A stretch of DNA of 64,000 nt, from positions 478,501 to 542,500 of the forward strand of contig NZ_CP067129.1 of assembly GCF_028553745.1 (NCBI RefSeq), given 5' to 3'. Below the pieces are notes generated by a model that saw only the letters and a list, made by a program, of their open reading frames with translations, was not told the origin of the DNA and made no database searches. Positions 1 through 9,442 of the stretch are shown here, piece after piece. The number at the start of each line of letters is the position of its first letter. Position 1 is the stretch's first letter. Source of the stretch: Paracoccus seriniphilus (lineage in GTDB: Bacteria > Pseudomonadota > Alphaproteobacteria > Rhodobacterales > Rhodobacteraceae). Both the position numbers and the translations under genes were made by a program.

Positions 1-2
1 AG

Positions 3-311
3 CTGTCCTTTGACCGGCTGACCAATGTGGCTTTCGCCTTCACCAATCACGAGGAAAGCCAGCCCTGCCATCTGAAGCTGAAGGATCCTTCGGTGCCGAT
101 CCGGGTGAACCTGCCCGAATTCGCCGAGCCGGCGCAGCGCTATTGCCCGGCCGGCGTCTATGAGGTGATCGAAGAGGGCGGCGAACCGCGCTTCCAGATC
201 AACTTCCAGAACTGCGTTCACTGCAAGACCTGCGACATCAAGGATCCGTCGCAGAACATCAACTGGACCACGCCGCAGGGCGGTGACGGGCCGAATTACC
301 CGAACATGTGA
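3..311 (+). CDS. Electron transfer flavoprotein-ubiquinone oxidoreductase, C-terminal part (partial)
   Basis: The frame is open from the window edge, so only the last ~100 residues are present. They match the ferredoxin-like end of ETF-QO, the inner-membrane flavoprotein that passes electrons from ETF to ubiquinone during acyl-CoA and amino-acid oxidation. Visible marks are the LTNVAF and [11 protein letters not shown] stretch and four cysteines that would bind the 4Fe-4S cluster: one in [10 protein letters not shown], then [12 protein letters not shown] with C-x2-C-x2-C spacing. The protein ends in a Pro-Asn-rich tail (GPNYPNM), as in the family. A GTG at 27 is internal and is not the start. 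The identification is firm; the upstream part lies outside the window. Confidence 0.93.
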   Translation: MSFDRLTNVAFAFTNHEESQPCHLKLKDPSVPIRVNLPEFAEPAQRYCPAGVYEVIEEGGEPRFQINFQNCVHCKTCDIKDPSQNINWTTPQGGDGPNYPNM

Positions 312-389
312 TCGCATTTGCCGCAGCTGGCCCGTTGCGAGGGGGTGGCTGCGGCGATAGGGTCGCGCTAGAAAACTCTGTTATCCGGG

Positions 390-2210
390 ATGGAAACCTT
401 GAACCTGACCCGCCCGAATCTGGCGCTGACCCTTGCCCTGCTGTTGTCCCTCGGGGCACCGGCTGCTCTTCATGCTCAGGACCGGCCTTCGCCGCGCCCG
501 GAGGACGAGGCGAAGGAAAGCGCACCGGTCTTCGGGCTTGCCGGGCCGTATCTGGCCGCGCGTATGGCCGCCGTCGAAAGCGATTATCGCGCCGCAGCCC
601 GATATTTCGCTCAGGCCGTGGCGCATGATCCGGGCGATGCCTATCTGGCAGACAGCGCACTGGTTGCATTCTGTTCCGCGGGCGAGATCGAGCGCGGGGT
701 CAAATTTGCCGCCCGGATGGAAGAGCGCGGGGACAGCACCGAACTGTCCCGTCTGGTTCGCAGCGCGGATCTTGTGCATCAGGGCGATTGGGATGCCTTG
801 CTTGAACGCACGGATCCCGAGAAGAGCACCAGGCCGCATCGCAAGGATCGCGATCTGATGGTCGGCATGATCCGTGCCTGGGCACTGATGGGCGCGGGCC
901 GCGCCTCGGATGCCATGGTGCTGCTGGAGGAAATGGCGAAGACCCCCGATGTGGCGCCGATGGTCAATTATCATCTGGCGCTGGCACGGGCGCTGGTGGG
1001 CGATTATGAGCGCGCCGCGAAGCTGCTGGAAGGTCGCGTGACCGGCGCGCATGTTCTGGGCTTCATGGCGCGCGCGGAAATTCTGGCCCAGCTTGAGCGG
1101 CGCGACGAGGCGATTGCCTTGCTGGACAATTTGCCGGGGCTTGAGGCCGAACCGCAACTGCTGGCATTGCGCGATGCCTTGAAGGCCGGAGAGCCGGTCG
1201 CATTCGACGTGGTGCGCACACCCGCCGACGGGGTCGCGCAGGTGTTTCTGACCTTTGCGACTGCTCTGGCCTCGAATCCGAATCCCGAGCCTCTGTCACT
1301 GATTCATGCCCGGCTGGCGTCATGGCTGTCGCCCGAGATGACCGAGGCGCGTCTGATGACGGCGCAATTGCTGCAGGAACATCAGCAGTTCGATCTGGCC
1401 GAAGAGGAATATGAGACCCTGCGCCGCAAGGGGCAGATGCGTCCGGTCGCCGAACTGGCGCGGATAGATGCCCTGTCGCAGGCCGACCGCCATGACGAGG
1501 CTGAAAAGGCCGCCCTGTCCCTGACCGCGGCCTATCCGGAATTGCCGCAGGCCTGGATTGCATTGGGGGATCTGTTGCGCCAGCAGCAGAAATTCTCGCA
1601 GGCTGTGCCTGCCTATGACAAGGCGCTGACCCTGCTGACGGATGCGCCCGATCAGGCACGGTGGTTCCCGCTGTATGCGCGTGGCATCGCGCTGGAACGC
1701 GCGGGACAGTTCGAACGCGCCGAGAAGGATCTGCTGGCGGCGATCGAGATCCGTCCCGATCAGGCCAGTCTGCTGAACTATCTGGGCTATAGCTGGATTG
1801 ACCGCGGCGAGAATCTGGACCGGGCGCTGGAACTGATCCGGCGTGCTGTCGAGCTGTCGCCCGATGACGGCTATATCCTGGATTCGCTTGCATGGGCCTA
1901 TTTCCGTCTGGGTCGCTATGACGAGGCGGTCGCGCCGATGGAGAAAGCCATCGGCACCATGGCCGCCGATCCTTTGGTCAATGACCATCTGGGGGATATC
2001 TACTGGATGAACGGCCGCAAGCGCGAAGCGGAAACCCAGTGGAAACGCGCGCTTTCGCTGAACCCCGACAGCAATGATGATGTCGATCCTGAACGGATCC
2101 GGGCCAAGCTGGAGCGCGGTCTGGATGCTGTCCTGGCCGAAGAGGGCGACGAGGCCTCCTTGGTGGTCAGGCAGGCCGGGGCGGGCGACAATCCACGGGC
2201 ATTGGACTGA
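390..2210 (+). CDS. Exported tetratricopeptide-repeat protein
   Basis: This 606-residue protein has a hydrophobic N-terminal segment (residues ~10-29, ending AALHAQ) that looks like a Sec signal peptide, so it is probably periplasmic or envelope-attached. The rest is helical repeat sequence. Clear TPR-like units occur around residues 370-560, for example a stretch with LNYLGYSWIDRGENLDRALE and another with DSLAWAYFRLGRYDEAV. TPRs form protein-binding scaffolds; no catalytic motif is visible and the partner is unknown. It lies 9 bases upstream of ispE and probably shares its transcript. The ATG at 390 has only a weak ribosome site, but it is the start that supplies the signal peptide. Confidence 0.85.
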   Translation: METLNLTRPNLALTLALLLSLGAPAALHAQDRPSPRPEDEAKESAPVFGLAGPYLAARMAAVESDYRAAARYFAQAVAHDPGDAYLADSALVAFCSAGEIERGVKFAARMEERGDSTELSRLVRSADLVHQGDWDALLERTDPEKSTRPHRKDRDLMVGMIRAWALMGAGRASDAMVLLEEMAKTPDVAPMVNYHLALARALVGDYERAAKLLEGRVTGAHVLGFMARAEILAQLERRDEAIALLDNLPGLEAEPQLLALRDALKAGEPVAFDVVRTPADGVAQVFLTFATALASNPNPEPLSLIHARLASWLSPEMTEARLMTAQLLQEHQQFDLAEEEYETLRRKGQMRPVAELARIDALSQADRHDEAEKAALSLTAAYPELPQAWIALGDLLRQQQKFSQAVPAYDKALTLLTDAPDQARWFPLYARGIALERAGQFERAEKDLLAAIEIRPDQASLLNYLGYSWIDRGENLDRALELIRRAVELSPDDGYILDSLAWAYFRLGRYDEAVAPMEKAIGTMAADPLVNDHLGDIYWMNGRKREAETQWKRALSLNPDSNDDVDPERIRAKLERGLDAVLAEEGDEASLVVRQAGAGDNPRALD

Positions 2211-2219
2211 ACCGGCACG

Positions 2220-3050
2220 ATGACTGCAGCTGTCGTCGAAACGGCCATGGCCAAGGTGAATCTTGCGCTTCATGTCACGGGGCGCCGGGAGGATGGCTAT
2301 CACCTGCTGGATTCGCTGGTTGCCTTTGCCGCGACAGGGGATCGGGTGAGCCTGCGTGCGGGCCCGATGTCACTGCAGATCGATGGACCCTTTGCGCGGG
2401 GGCTGGAGGCCGATTCCGGCAATCTTTGCTGGCGGGCGGCAGAACTGGCCGGCGCAAGCGTCGCGATTTCCCTGGAAAAGAATCTGCCGGTCGCCTCGGG
2501 GATCGGTGGCGGCTCGGCCGATGCTGCCGCAGTGTTGCGCGGGCTGGAGCGCATGGGTCATTCCCGTCCCGAAGGCATCGACCGGTTGGGAGCGGACATC
2601 CCGGTCTGCATGTTGTCGCAACCGGCGCGCATGCAGGGAATCGGCGAAATCGTGACGCCGCTTTCCGGCCTTCCCAGGGTGTCGGCGGTTCTGGTCAATC
2701 CCGGACATGAGATCTCGACCCCGGCGGTGTTTCGCGCCCTGACATCGCGAGACAATGCGCCTCTTGGCGCAATCCCGTCGTGGTCGGACCTTGCGGCTCT
2801 GATCGGCTGGCTGCGGCAGACGCGCAATGATCTGGAACCGGCGGCGCGGGATATCCTGCCATTGATTTCGCAGGTGCTTGCGGCGCTTGAGCAGAATGGC
2901 GCAGGTCTTGCGCGCATGTCCGGTTCGGGGGCGACATGTTTCGGGCTGTTTGAAAGCGATGCTCAGGCCCGCAAGGCTGCGGCGGCGCTGTCCCGGCACG
3001 GTTGGTGGGCGGAGGCGACGGAACTGGTGCCCTCGCAGAGGGGTCGTTAG
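2220..3050 (+). CDS. ispE: 4-diphosphocytidyl-2-C-methyl-D-erythritol kinase
   Basis: A GHMP-family kinase of 276 residues that phosphorylates CDP-methylerythritol with ATP in the non-mevalonate pathway to IPP and DMAPP, in the cytoplasm. The N-terminus carries the substrate-binding segment AKVNLALHVTGRREDGYH. The glycine-rich ATP loop ASGIGGGSADAAA lies near residues 91-103. The C-terminal GHMP motif is MSGSGATCFGLF. Length is normal for the family. The gene lies between the TPR protein and pdxJ on the same strand with short gaps, so it is likely co-transcribed with them. Polyprenyl diphosphate synthase later in the window uses the product of this pathway. Confidence 0.95.
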   Translation: MTAAVVETAMAKVNLALHVTGRREDGYHLLDSLVAFAATGDRVSLRAGPMSLQIDGPFARGLEADSGNLCWRAAELAGASVAISLEKNLPVASGIGGGSADAAAVLRGLERMGHSRPEGIDRLGADIPVCMLSQPARMQGIGEIVTPLSGLPRVSAVLVNPGHEISTPAVFRALTSRDNAPLGAIPSWSDLAALIGWLRQTRNDLEPAARDILPLISQVLAALEQNGAGLARMSGSGATCFGLFESDAQARKAAAALSRHGWWAEATELVPSQRGR

Positions 3051-3077
3051 ACTGCCCAAAACAAGCGGAGAAATGTC

Positions 3078-3812
3078 ATGCTGCGCCTCGGCGTCAATAT
3101 CGATCACGTTGCCACCATTCGCAACGCACGCGGAACGCCCTGGCCGGACCCGCTGCGCGCGGCACATCTGGCCCAAGAGGCCGGTGCGGATGGAATCACC
3201 GCCCATCTGCGCGAGGATCGTCGCCACATGCGCGACGCCGATATCGACGCTTTGACCGAACATTCCCGCCTGCCGCTGAATCTGGAAATGGCGGCAACGG
3301 CGGAAATGCAGGCGATTGCGCTGCGCCACCGGCCCCATGCAATCTGCCTGGTGCCTGAAAAGCGCGAAGAGCGCACGACCGAGGGCGGGCTGGATGTGGC
3401 CGGAAATGAGGCCTATCTGGCCGATTTCATCGCGCCACTGCGCGAGGCGGGCAGCCGCGTGTCGCTGTTCATCGGCCATGAACCGGCCCAGATCGAGGCT
3501 GCGGCCCGGATCGGTGCCGCCGTGGTCGAACTGCACACCGGTGCCTATTGCGATTTCGATACCGAAGGTGACATTGCCGCGCGCGATGCGGAACTGGCGG
3601 GGCTGACGCGCGGGGCGGCTCTGGCTGCGGAACTGGGGCTGGAGGTTCATGCCGGTCACGGGCTGACCTTTGATACGGTTGGCCCGATCGCGGCGCTGCC
3701 CCAGATTGCCGAGTTGAACATCGGTCATTTCCTGATTGCCGAATCCGTCTTCCTGGGGCTTGGACCGGCGATTCAGAAAATGCGCCGCTGCATGGATGAT
3801 GCGCGCAAATGA
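3078..3812 (+). CDS. pdxJ: Pyridoxine 5'-phosphate synthase
   Basis: PdxJ condenses 1-deoxy-D-xylulose 5-phosphate with 3-amino-2-oxopropyl phosphate to give pyridoxine 5'-phosphate, the last ring-forming step of de novo vitamin B6 synthesis. The 244-residue protein starts [19 protein letters not shown], the conserved first strand of this TIM barrel. It retains the HLREDRRH segment, the [15 protein letters not shown] loop and the phosphate-binding end [13 protein letters not shown]. The start is supported by GGAG eight bases before the ATG. pdxJ followed by acpS and lepB is a common order in related bacteria. Confidence 0.96.
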   Translation: MLRLGVNIDHVATIRNARGTPWPDPLRAAHLAQEAGADGITAHLREDRRHMRDADIDALTEHSRLPLNLEMAATAEMQAIALRHRPHAICLVPEKREERTTEGGLDVAGNEAYLADFIAPLREAGSRVSLFIGHEPAQIEAAARIGAAVVELHTGAYCDFDTEGDIAARDAELAGLTRGAALAAELGLEVHAGHGLTFDTVGPIAALPQIAELNIGHFLIAESVFLGLGPAIQKMRRCMDDARK

Positions 3813-3846
3813 AGTGCCGAATGCGGGGCAGGATGCGGGGCGGACG

Positions 3847-4260
3847 ATGATCTTGGGGATCGGAACCGATCTGGCGAATATCGAGCGTATCGAAAATACG
3901 CTGGCCCGCTTTGGCGACCGGTTCCGCAAGCGCGTCTTTACCGAGATCGAACTGGCCAAGGCGGCGCGCCGCAGGGATGAGGCCGGGACCCTGGCGAAAC
4001 GTTGGGCGGCCAAGGAGGCTTGCTCGAAGGCTCTGGGGACGGGGCTGGCCATGGGCATCAGCTGGCGGGACATGGCGGTCGCCAATATGGAATCAGGGCA
4101 GCCGGTGATGGAACTGACCGGCTGGGCTGCCGACCGGCTGGCACAGATGACTCCGGTCGGGCATGAGGCCATCGTCCATGTGACATTGACCGATGATCAC
4201 CCCTGGGCGCAGGCCTTTGTCGTGATCGAGGCCCGGCCACGACAGCCTGCCTTGGCTTGA
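3847..4260 (+). CDS. acpS: Holo-[acyl-carrier-protein] synthase
   Basis: AcpS transfers 4'-phosphopantetheine from coenzyme A to the serine of apo-ACP, activating fatty-acid synthesis. The 137-residue protein starts [16 protein letters not shown], which contains the Mg-binding aspartate. The second signature, [15 protein letters not shown], lies near residues 55-70. Longer in-frame starts exist upstream (from 3736), but they would add unrelated sequence overlapping pdxJ. The ATG at 3847 gives the family's standard N-terminus. It lies 34 bases after pdxJ and 72 before the chosen lepB start, inside the same co-directional run. Confidence 0.94.
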   Translation: MILGIGTDLANIERIENTLARFGDRFRKRVFTEIELAKAARRRDEAGTLAKRWAAKEACSKALGTGLAMGISWRDMAVANMESGQPVMELTGWAADRLAQMTPVGHEAIVHVTLTDDHPWAQAFVVIEARPRQPALA

Positions 4261-4332
4261 CTTTGCCCCCTGTGGGGGACCATGAACGCGGAATTAGCGG
4301 CCAGAGCGCCACAAACCGGAAGGACTGACAGA

Positions 4333-5139
4333 ATGGCCGACAGCACGCTGCGCAAGAAAGGTGGCGAAAAGAAGGAAGGCATCTGGGAAACCGTCAAGAC
4401 GATTTTCTGGGCCTTGCTGATCGCCGGGGTGTTCCGGACGCTTTTCTTCCAGCCTTTCTGGATTCCTTCGGGCAGCATGAAGGACACGCTGCTGATCGGA
4501 GACTTCCTCTTCGTCAACAAGATGGCCTATGGCTATTCGGCAGTGTCCTGTCCCTTTTCGCTGTGCCCGATCTCGGAACGCATCATGGGACGCGACCCCG
4601 AGCGTGGCGATGTAGTCGTCTTCCGTCACCCCACACGCAATGTCGATTTCATCAAGCGGGTGATCGGCCTGCCGGGTGACACGATCCAGATGCGCGGCGG
4701 CAAGCTGTGGCTGAACGGGGAAGAGGTGCAGACCGATCCGGCTGGCGATTTCGTCGAGATCAAGGAACAACAGGGCCCGCAAGGCCTGGTTCCGCGTTGT
4801 TCCAATGATCCGGTTGCCGAAGGGGGCGAATGCGTCAAGCCGCGTTCGACCGAAACCCTGCCCAATGGCGTTAGCCATGACGTGCTGAACATCGTCGATG
4901 GCTGGGTTGCCGATGACACGCCGACCTTCACCGTTCCCGAAGGTCAGTATTTCTTCATGGGCGACAACCGCGACAATTCCGAAGATTCGCGCTTCCCGCA
5001 GGAGGTGGGCGGTCTGGGCTTCGTGCCGGCCAAATATCTGATCGGCCGCGCGGACCGGATCATGTTCTCCTCGGCGGGACGCTCTTTGTTGTATTTCTGG
5101 ACCTGGCGTCCTGATCGTTTCTTCAAGGCAGTCGAGTGA
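4333..5139 (+). CDS. lepB: Signal peptidase I
   Basis: Type I signal peptidase removes signal peptides from Sec- and Tat-exported proteins at the periplasmic face of the inner membrane. One membrane segment is visible near residues 20-40. It is followed by the catalytic serine in PSGSM (Ser48) and the general-base lysine in [11 protein letters not shown] (Lys108). The distal box [11 protein letters not shown] is present. The ATG at 4333 is preferred over 4282 because an AGGA motif lies about 10 bases upstream and the shorter N-terminus matches relatives; the protein is then 268 residues. It overlaps the rnc start by four bases, so the two are probably translationally coupled. Confidence 0.94.
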   Translation: MADSTLRKKGGEKKEGIWETVKTIFWALLIAGVFRTLFFQPFWIPSGSMKDTLLIGDFLFVNKMAYGYSAVSCPFSLCPISERIMGRDPERGDVVVFRHPTRNVDFIKRVIGLPGDTIQMRGGKLWLNGEEVQTDPAGDFVEIKEQQGPQGLVPRCSNDPVAEGGECVKPRSTETLPNGVSHDVLNIVDGWVADDTPTFTVPEGQYFFMGDNRDNSEDSRFPQEVGGLGFVPAKYLIGRADRIMFSSAGRSLLYFWTWRPDRFFKAVE

Positions 5140-5825
5140 CACCATCTGCTGATATTCGCGCCTTCATGACCCGTCTGGGCCATGAATTCGCGCGCCCCGA
5201 ACTCCTGATCCGCGCCTTGACCCATGGCTCGATCGCCTCGGCGACGCGGCCGGACAATCAGCGGCTGGAGTTTCTTGGCGACCGGGTGCTGGGGCTGGTC
5301 ATGGCCGAAGCGCTGTTTCATGCTGATCTGAAGGCCAGCGAAGGCCAGCTTGCGCCCCGCTATAACGCCTTGGTCAGGGGCGAGACCTGTGCCGCCCTGG
5401 CGCGCGAGATCGGGCTGGGCAATGTGCTGAAGCTGGGCCGCTCCGAGATGCTGTCGGGTGGGCGGCGCAAGGATGCCCTGCTGGCAGATGGGATGGAGGC
5501 GGTGATCGCCGCCGTCTATCTGGATGCCGGCTTTGACACGGCGCGCCGGGTCGTGCTGAACCTGTGGCGGGACCGGCTGAATTCCATCGACGAGGATCCG
5601 CGCGACCCCAAGACCGCCTTGCAGGAATGGGCGCAGGCCAGTGGCATGCCGCCCCCCGTCTATGAACAGACCTCGCGCAGCGGTCCGGATCACGCACCGG
5701 TGTTTCATATCACCGTCCGGCTGGCCAATGGCCAGACCGCCGAGGCGCAGGGCGCCGGAACCAAACGCAGCATTGAACAGGCCGCCGCTCGGCAATTGCT
5801 GGAGCGGCTGGAGGGCCGAAAATGA
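5136..5825 (+). CDS. rnc: Ribonuclease III
   Basis: RNase III cleaves double-stranded RNA in rRNA precursors and structured mRNAs. The N-terminal endonuclease domain holds the signature [14 protein letters not shown] with the metal-binding acidic residues, and a second acidic cluster [14 protein letters not shown]. The C-terminal double-stranded-RNA-binding domain spans roughly residues 150-226 and ends [16 protein letters not shown]. The start is GTG, written into the lepB stop as GTGA. The stop overlaps the era start as ATGA. lepB-rnc-era is a widely conserved run. Length (229 residues) is normal. Confidence 0.95.
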   Translation: MTPSADIRAFMTRLGHEFARPELLIRALTHGSIASATRPDNQRLEFLGDRVLGLVMAEALFHADLKASEGQLAPRYNALVRGETCAALAREIGLGNVLKLGRSEMLSGGRRKDALLADGMEAVIAAVYLDAGFDTARRVVLNLWRDRLNSIDEDPRDPKTALQEWAQASGMPPPVYEQTSRSGPDHAPVFHITVRLANGQTAEAQGAGTKRSIEQAAARQLLERLEGRK

Positions 5826-6739
5826 CCGATACCCCGACACGTGCCGGATTCATCGCCCTGATCGGCGAACCCAATGCGGGAAAATCGACCTTGCTGAACC
5901 AGATGGTCGGCGCAAAGGTCAGCATTGTCACGCATAAGGTGCAGACCACCCGTGCCCGCATACGCGGCATTGCCATCGAGGACCAAAGCCAGCTGGTTTT
6001 CGTGGATACGCCCGGCATCTTTCGCCCGCGTCGCCGGCTGGACCGCTCGATGGTCGCGGCGGCATGGGGTGGGGCTGCGGATGCCGACATCATCCTGCTG
6101 CTGATCGAGGCGCATCGCGGGCTGACAGATGGTGTGCGCGCGATTCTGGAATCGCTCGAGTCACTGGACCACAAGACCTCGGTTGCCCTGATCATCAACA
6201 AGATCGACCGCACCCGTTCAGAGGCGCTTCTGGCCCTGTCACGGCAAATGAACGAGGCCTATCCCTTTGCACAGACCTTCATGGTCTCGGCGGAAAAGGG
6301 GTATGGTTGCGCTGATCTGCGCAAATGGCTTGCCGACAGCCTGCCTGAAGGGCCCTGGCTTTACCCCGAGGACCAGATCGCCGATTTGCCGATGCGGATG
6401 ATCGCCGCCGAGGTCACGCGCGAAAAGCTGACGCTGCGGCTGCATGAAGAGATCCCCTATCAGCTGACGGTCGAGACCGAAGCCTGGGAAGAGCGCAAGG
6501 ACGGCTCGGCGCGGGTCGAACAGGTCGTCTATGTGTCCCGTCCCGGTCACAAGGGCATCGTGCTGGGCAAGGGCGGCGAGACCATCAAGGCCGTCGGCCA
6601 GGCCGCGCGTGTCGATCTCGAGGAATTCATGGGCCGTCGCGTTCATCTGTTCCTGCAGGTCCGCGTACGCGAGAACTGGCAGAATGAAGCCGAACGCTAT
6701 GGCGAGATCGGGCTGAACTTCCGCGACGGCGACAACTGA
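5822..6739 (+). CDS. era: GTPase Era
   Basis: Era is an essential GTPase that binds the 3' end of 16S rRNA and helps 30S subunit maturation. All G motifs are visible: the P-loop GEPNAGKST (residues 15-23), DTPGIF (G3) and NKID (G4). The C-terminal KH domain has the [14 protein letters not shown] loop near residues 245-260. The product is 305 residues, as expected. Its ATG overlaps the rnc stop by four bases, which suggests coupled translation of RNase III and a second rRNA-maturation factor. Confidence 0.96.
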   Translation: MTDTPTRAGFIALIGEPNAGKSTLLNQMVGAKVSIVTHKVQTTRARIRGIAIEDQSQLVFVDTPGIFRPRRRLDRSMVAAAWGGAADADIILLLIEAHRGLTDGVRAILESLESLDHKTSVALIINKIDRTRSEALLALSRQMNEAYPFAQTFMVSAEKGYGCADLRKWLADSLPEGPWLYPEDQIADLPMRMIAAEVTREKLTLRLHEEIPYQLTVETEAWEERKDGSARVEQVVYVSRPGHKGIVLGKGGETIKAVGQAARVDLEEFMGRRVHLFLQVRVRENWQNEAERYGEIGLNFRDGDN

Positions 6740-6747
6740 GCAGGCCC

Positions 6748-7083
6748 ATGCCCGAAGCAAGACTTGCCGCGGGGATCTGGGTGTCGGCCTATCTGGCACG
6801 GCTGGGGCTGGCCAATATTCCCGCCTATGTCGTGGCTCGCGGCGATGCGACCGCAGGAGCGGTTCTGGTCAAATGCGCGCTTCTGGACGGAAGCGCGCAG
6901 CTTTATTCCCGTGAATGGGACTTCGAAACCGGGGCGCGTCCCTGGAAGATGATCCAGCAGGGCCCCGAAGCCGAGATCGATCAGGCGGTTCAGCGCCAGC
7001 GCGGCTTTGACCCAGATCTGTGGGTCATCGAGATCGAGAGTCGCGACGGTCAGACCCTGTTGGACAGCGACGGGTTGGCGTGA
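6748..7083 (+). CDS. DUF1491 family protein
   Basis: A 111-residue cytoplasmic protein with no signal peptide or membrane segment. It resembles the DUF1491 family, small proteins of unknown function often encoded near era or recO in Rhodobacterales. Visible features are an N-terminal AxIWVxAYLxRL-like segment, a central strand VKCALLDG, and a conserved-looking core YSREWDFETGARPW followed by DPDLWVIEIE. It starts 8 bases after era and is presumably co-transcribed with it. No catalytic motif is recognisable and no function can be assigned. Confidence 0.8.
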   Translation: MPEARLAAGIWVSAYLARLGLANIPAYVVARGDATAGAVLVKCALLDGSAQLYSREWDFETGARPWKMIQQGPEAEIDQAVQRQRGFDPDLWVIEIESRDGQTLLDSDGLA

Positions 7084-7128
7084 TCGCGCCATCTGGCGCA
7101 GCGTCACTTTGCAGCCTATGCAATAGGC

Positions 7129-8067
7129 ATGAACAAGCCGGTTTCTCCCCAATCTGATTCGCCGCGTGGTCTGGCCTTTGCGCTGGCCGCATATAGCATT
7201 TGGGGGCTGCTCCCGCTTTACATGAACGCATTGGCGGATATTCGGCCTCCCGAGGTGATCGCCCATCGGGTGATCTGGTCCTTGCCGATAGCCGCGGCCG
7301 TCCTGCTTTGGCAGCGTCGTTCGGATGATGTTGTGGCGGCCCTGCGCAATCCGCGTTTGCTGGCCATGGCGGCGCTGACGGCGGCGCTGATTTCCGTCAA
7401 CTGGCTGACCTATGTCTGGGCGGTGGGACATGATCACACATTGGATGCCGCCCTTGGCTATTACATCAACCCGCTGTTCAGTGTGACACTGGGGGCCATG
7501 CTGCTGGGGGAACGGTTGTCGCGCTTGCAGATGTTGGCGATTCTTCTGGCTTTTGTGGCGGTCGTGGTGCTGACGGTTCAGGCCGGTCGGCTGCCCTTGG
7601 TGGCGGTGACGCTGACATTGAGCTGGGGCTTTTACGCCTATTGCAAGAAAAGCCTGCCGCTGGGACCGAACCAGGGCTTCACGCTGGAGGTTCTGCTGCT
7701 GACCCCCTTCGCGGCTGGCTATTTGATCTGGCTTGGCGTGACCGGACAGGGCGGTTTCGGCGATGGCAGCGCACGCGATATCCTGATGCTGGTGGGCTGC
7801 GGACCGGTCACCGCTATTCCGCTGCTGTTCTATGCCAATGGTGCCAAACTGTTGCGACTGTCCACAATCGGTTTTCTGCAATATCTGGCGCCAACCATGA
7901 TCCTGCTTTGCGCGGTATTCATACTTGGCGAGCCCTTTGGCACCGAGCGCATGATTGCCTTCCCGCTGATCTGGATCGCCCTGGTGATCTATTCCGTTTC
8001 CCTGCTGCGCACGGCAAATGTGAACCGTCGCGCGCGCCGGGCTCCGACAAGTCACCGAATCCAATAA
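7129..8067 (+). CDS. rarD: RarD-like EamA-family permease
   Basis: A 312-residue polytopic inner-membrane protein with about ten hydrophobic segments in two EamA repeats. The N-terminal sequence AAYSIWGLLPLYMNAL and the next segment PPEVIAHRVIWSLPIA are typical of the RarD subgroup, which is linked to chloramphenicol sensitivity in some bacteria but has no well-defined substrate. The C-terminal segment FLQYLAPTMILLCAVFILGE also fits. It begins a three-gene stretch (rarD, Hint protein, VOC protein) placed between DUF1491 and recO. The start ATG has a short AGG close upstream. Confidence 0.85.
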   Translation: MNKPVSPQSDSPRGLAFALAAYSIWGLLPLYMNALADIRPPEVIAHRVIWSLPIAAAVLLWQRRSDDVVAALRNPRLLAMAALTAALISVNWLTYVWAVGHDHTLDAALGYYINPLFSVTLGAMLLGERLSRLQMLAILLAFVAVVVLTVQAGRLPLVAVTLTLSWGFYAYCKKSLPLGPNQGFTLEVLLLTPFAAGYLIWLGVTGQGGFGDGSARDILMLVGCGPVTAIPLLFYANGAKLLRLSTIGFLQYLAPTMILLCAVFILGEPFGTERMIAFPLIWIALVIYSVSLLRTANVNRRARRAPTSHRIQ

Positions 8068-8224
8068 CCAATAGTCTCTAAATTTGTCCTTTTGGATAGC
8101 TTTGCGCCATTCTCGTTGATTGTTATTCAATGAGGGTGGGTCAGATATTTTATGCTCTGGCCGTTTTGTTTTTACCCGTTTTGGCGGGTTGTTTTCGCGT
8201 GTTCGCTGTTGAGAGAGTATTGTT

Positions 8225-9343
8225 ATGCCCACAACCTGGGATGGAATTTATCTGGGAAATATCTCCCAATCTATTGACCCGCAAGAAGGCAATAATCTAG
8301 CTGAAAATGCCGACAGCGCGCAATTCGTGGGTCAGACATTCGGCAGTGCCTCAGATCCGCTGTACAATCATATCATCACGGTCGAGGCGCAGGATTATTT
8401 TGAAACCAATTCAATCAATGATACTCCTGTTCTAAATCAAAACAACTTTAACGGGACAGATCAATTTGTAACGGACCTCGATGGCGATGGCGTCAACGAA
8501 ACCTATGATTTCGACGGCGCTGCCGCCTATGCCGTCACGGTCACCTTTTTTGACGGATCGACCCAGACGGCTGCAATTCCCGTATTTCAATCGACCACCG
8601 GAGAATTGATTCTGGCGCCGTCCCTTGGTGCGGCCGGCAATGCCGTGCTGGAATCGGCGGCCATCGTTTCCGTCCGCCTGGATTCGGTGCTGGGCGACAC
8701 CTATGCGGGGCTTAATGTCAATCGTCCAGAACTCGAATTCGCCTGCTTTACCAAGGGGACAATGATCGCGACCCCTTCGGGCGAGTTGGCTATTGAAATG
8801 CTGAGCAGGGGCGACATGGTTCTGACCGCCGATCATGGCGCGCAGGAAATTCAATGGATCGGCCATGCCGAGGTCGATTTGAACAAGGCTCCGAACATGC
8901 GACCGGTGATCATTCGCGCTGGCGCATTGGGCGATGGGCTGCCCGTGCAGGATCTGACCGTATCGCCACAGCATCGCGTGCTGGTGCGCTCGAAGATCGC
9001 GCAACGCATGTTCGGCACCGATGAAGTCCTTGTTGCCGCCAAACAGCTTCTGGCGCTGGATGGGATCGAACTGGCGCAGGACATTGATCGTGTGATCTAT
9101 TACCACTTCCTTTTCGATGGCCATCAGGTGGTCTGGTCGAATGGCGCGCTGACGGAGTCGCTGTTCACCGGTCCGCAGGCGCTGAAATCGGTCGGCGCGG
9201 CGGCGCGCGAGGAAATCCTGTCGCTGTTTCCCGAACTGCGCGACATGCCGGCCGCAGATCCGATCCGTCCGATCATTCCGGGTCGCAAGGCGCGCCAGAT
9301 GGCCATGCGTCACGCCCAGAACGGGCGGGCCATCGTCAACTGA
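8225..9343 (+). CDS. Hint-domain protein (Hedgehog/intein-type self-processing domain)
   Basis: The 372-residue protein has no N-terminal signal peptide. Residues 1-173 are an acidic, beta-rich unknown region with a calcium-loop-like DxDxDGxxE motif at residues 84-92. A Hint domain begins at Cys174 in FACFTKGTMIATPSG. It contains block B TVSPQHRVLV and a distal HQVVWSNG-containing stretch. Hint domains perform N-S acyl shift chemistry; many alphaproteobacterial examples are putative secreted proteins. The leader and first ~240 coding bases are rich in A and T (bases 8401-8460 hold only 20 G+C of 60), unlike the neighbours, which suggests a foreign or reshuffled 5' part. A clear terminator follows. 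Function is unknown. Confidence 0.82.
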   Translation: MPTTWDGIYLGNISQSIDPQEGNNLAENADSAQFVGQTFGSASDPLYNHIITVEAQDYFETNSINDTPVLNQNNFNGTDQFVTDLDGDGVNETYDFDGAAAYAVTVTFFDGSTQTAAIPVFQSTTGELILAPSLGAAGNAVLESAAIVSVRLDSVLGDTYAGLNVNRPELEFACFTKGTMIATPSGELAIEMLSRGDMVLTADHGAQEIQWIGHAEVDLNKAPNMRPVIIRAGALGDGLPVQDLTVSPQHRVLVRSKIAQRMFGTDEVLVAAKQLLALDGIELAQDIDRVIYYHFLFDGHQVVWSNGALTESLFTGPQALKSVGAAAREEILSLFPELRDMPAADPIRPIIPGRKARQMAMRHAQNGRAIVN

Positions 9344-9364
9344 TCTGACGACATTCCCGATGTG

Positions 9365-9399
9365 AAAAGGGGCAGGGCGCCGCGCTCTTGCCCCTTTTT
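9365..9399 (+). terminator. Intrinsic terminator after the Hint-domain gene
   Basis: A 10-bp perfect stem (AAAAGGGGCA paired with TGCCCCTTTT) with a 14-base loop and a final T run lies 21 bases after the Hint gene stop. The A-rich 5' arm and T-rich 3' arm make it nearly symmetric, but no gene converges on it, so it should mainly end the Hint transcript. Confidence 0.85.
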
Positions 9400-9442
9400 G
9401 CGCAGCGTGGCAGCCTGCAAGGATCAGGGCCGGAGGTGTGCC

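Noticed and set aside
381..1157. Long minus-strand open frame opposite the TPR gene
   Set aside because: It is an antisense frame of the real TPR gene in G+C-rich DNA, has no ribosome site and resembles no known protein. The same applies to the long antisense frames across rnr, argH, secA, infB and nusA.
8174..8195. Terminator after rarD in the Hint leader
   Set aside because: Only a 5-bp stem (ACCCG/CGGGT) with a loose T-rich tail in an A+T-rich region; too weak to annotate.
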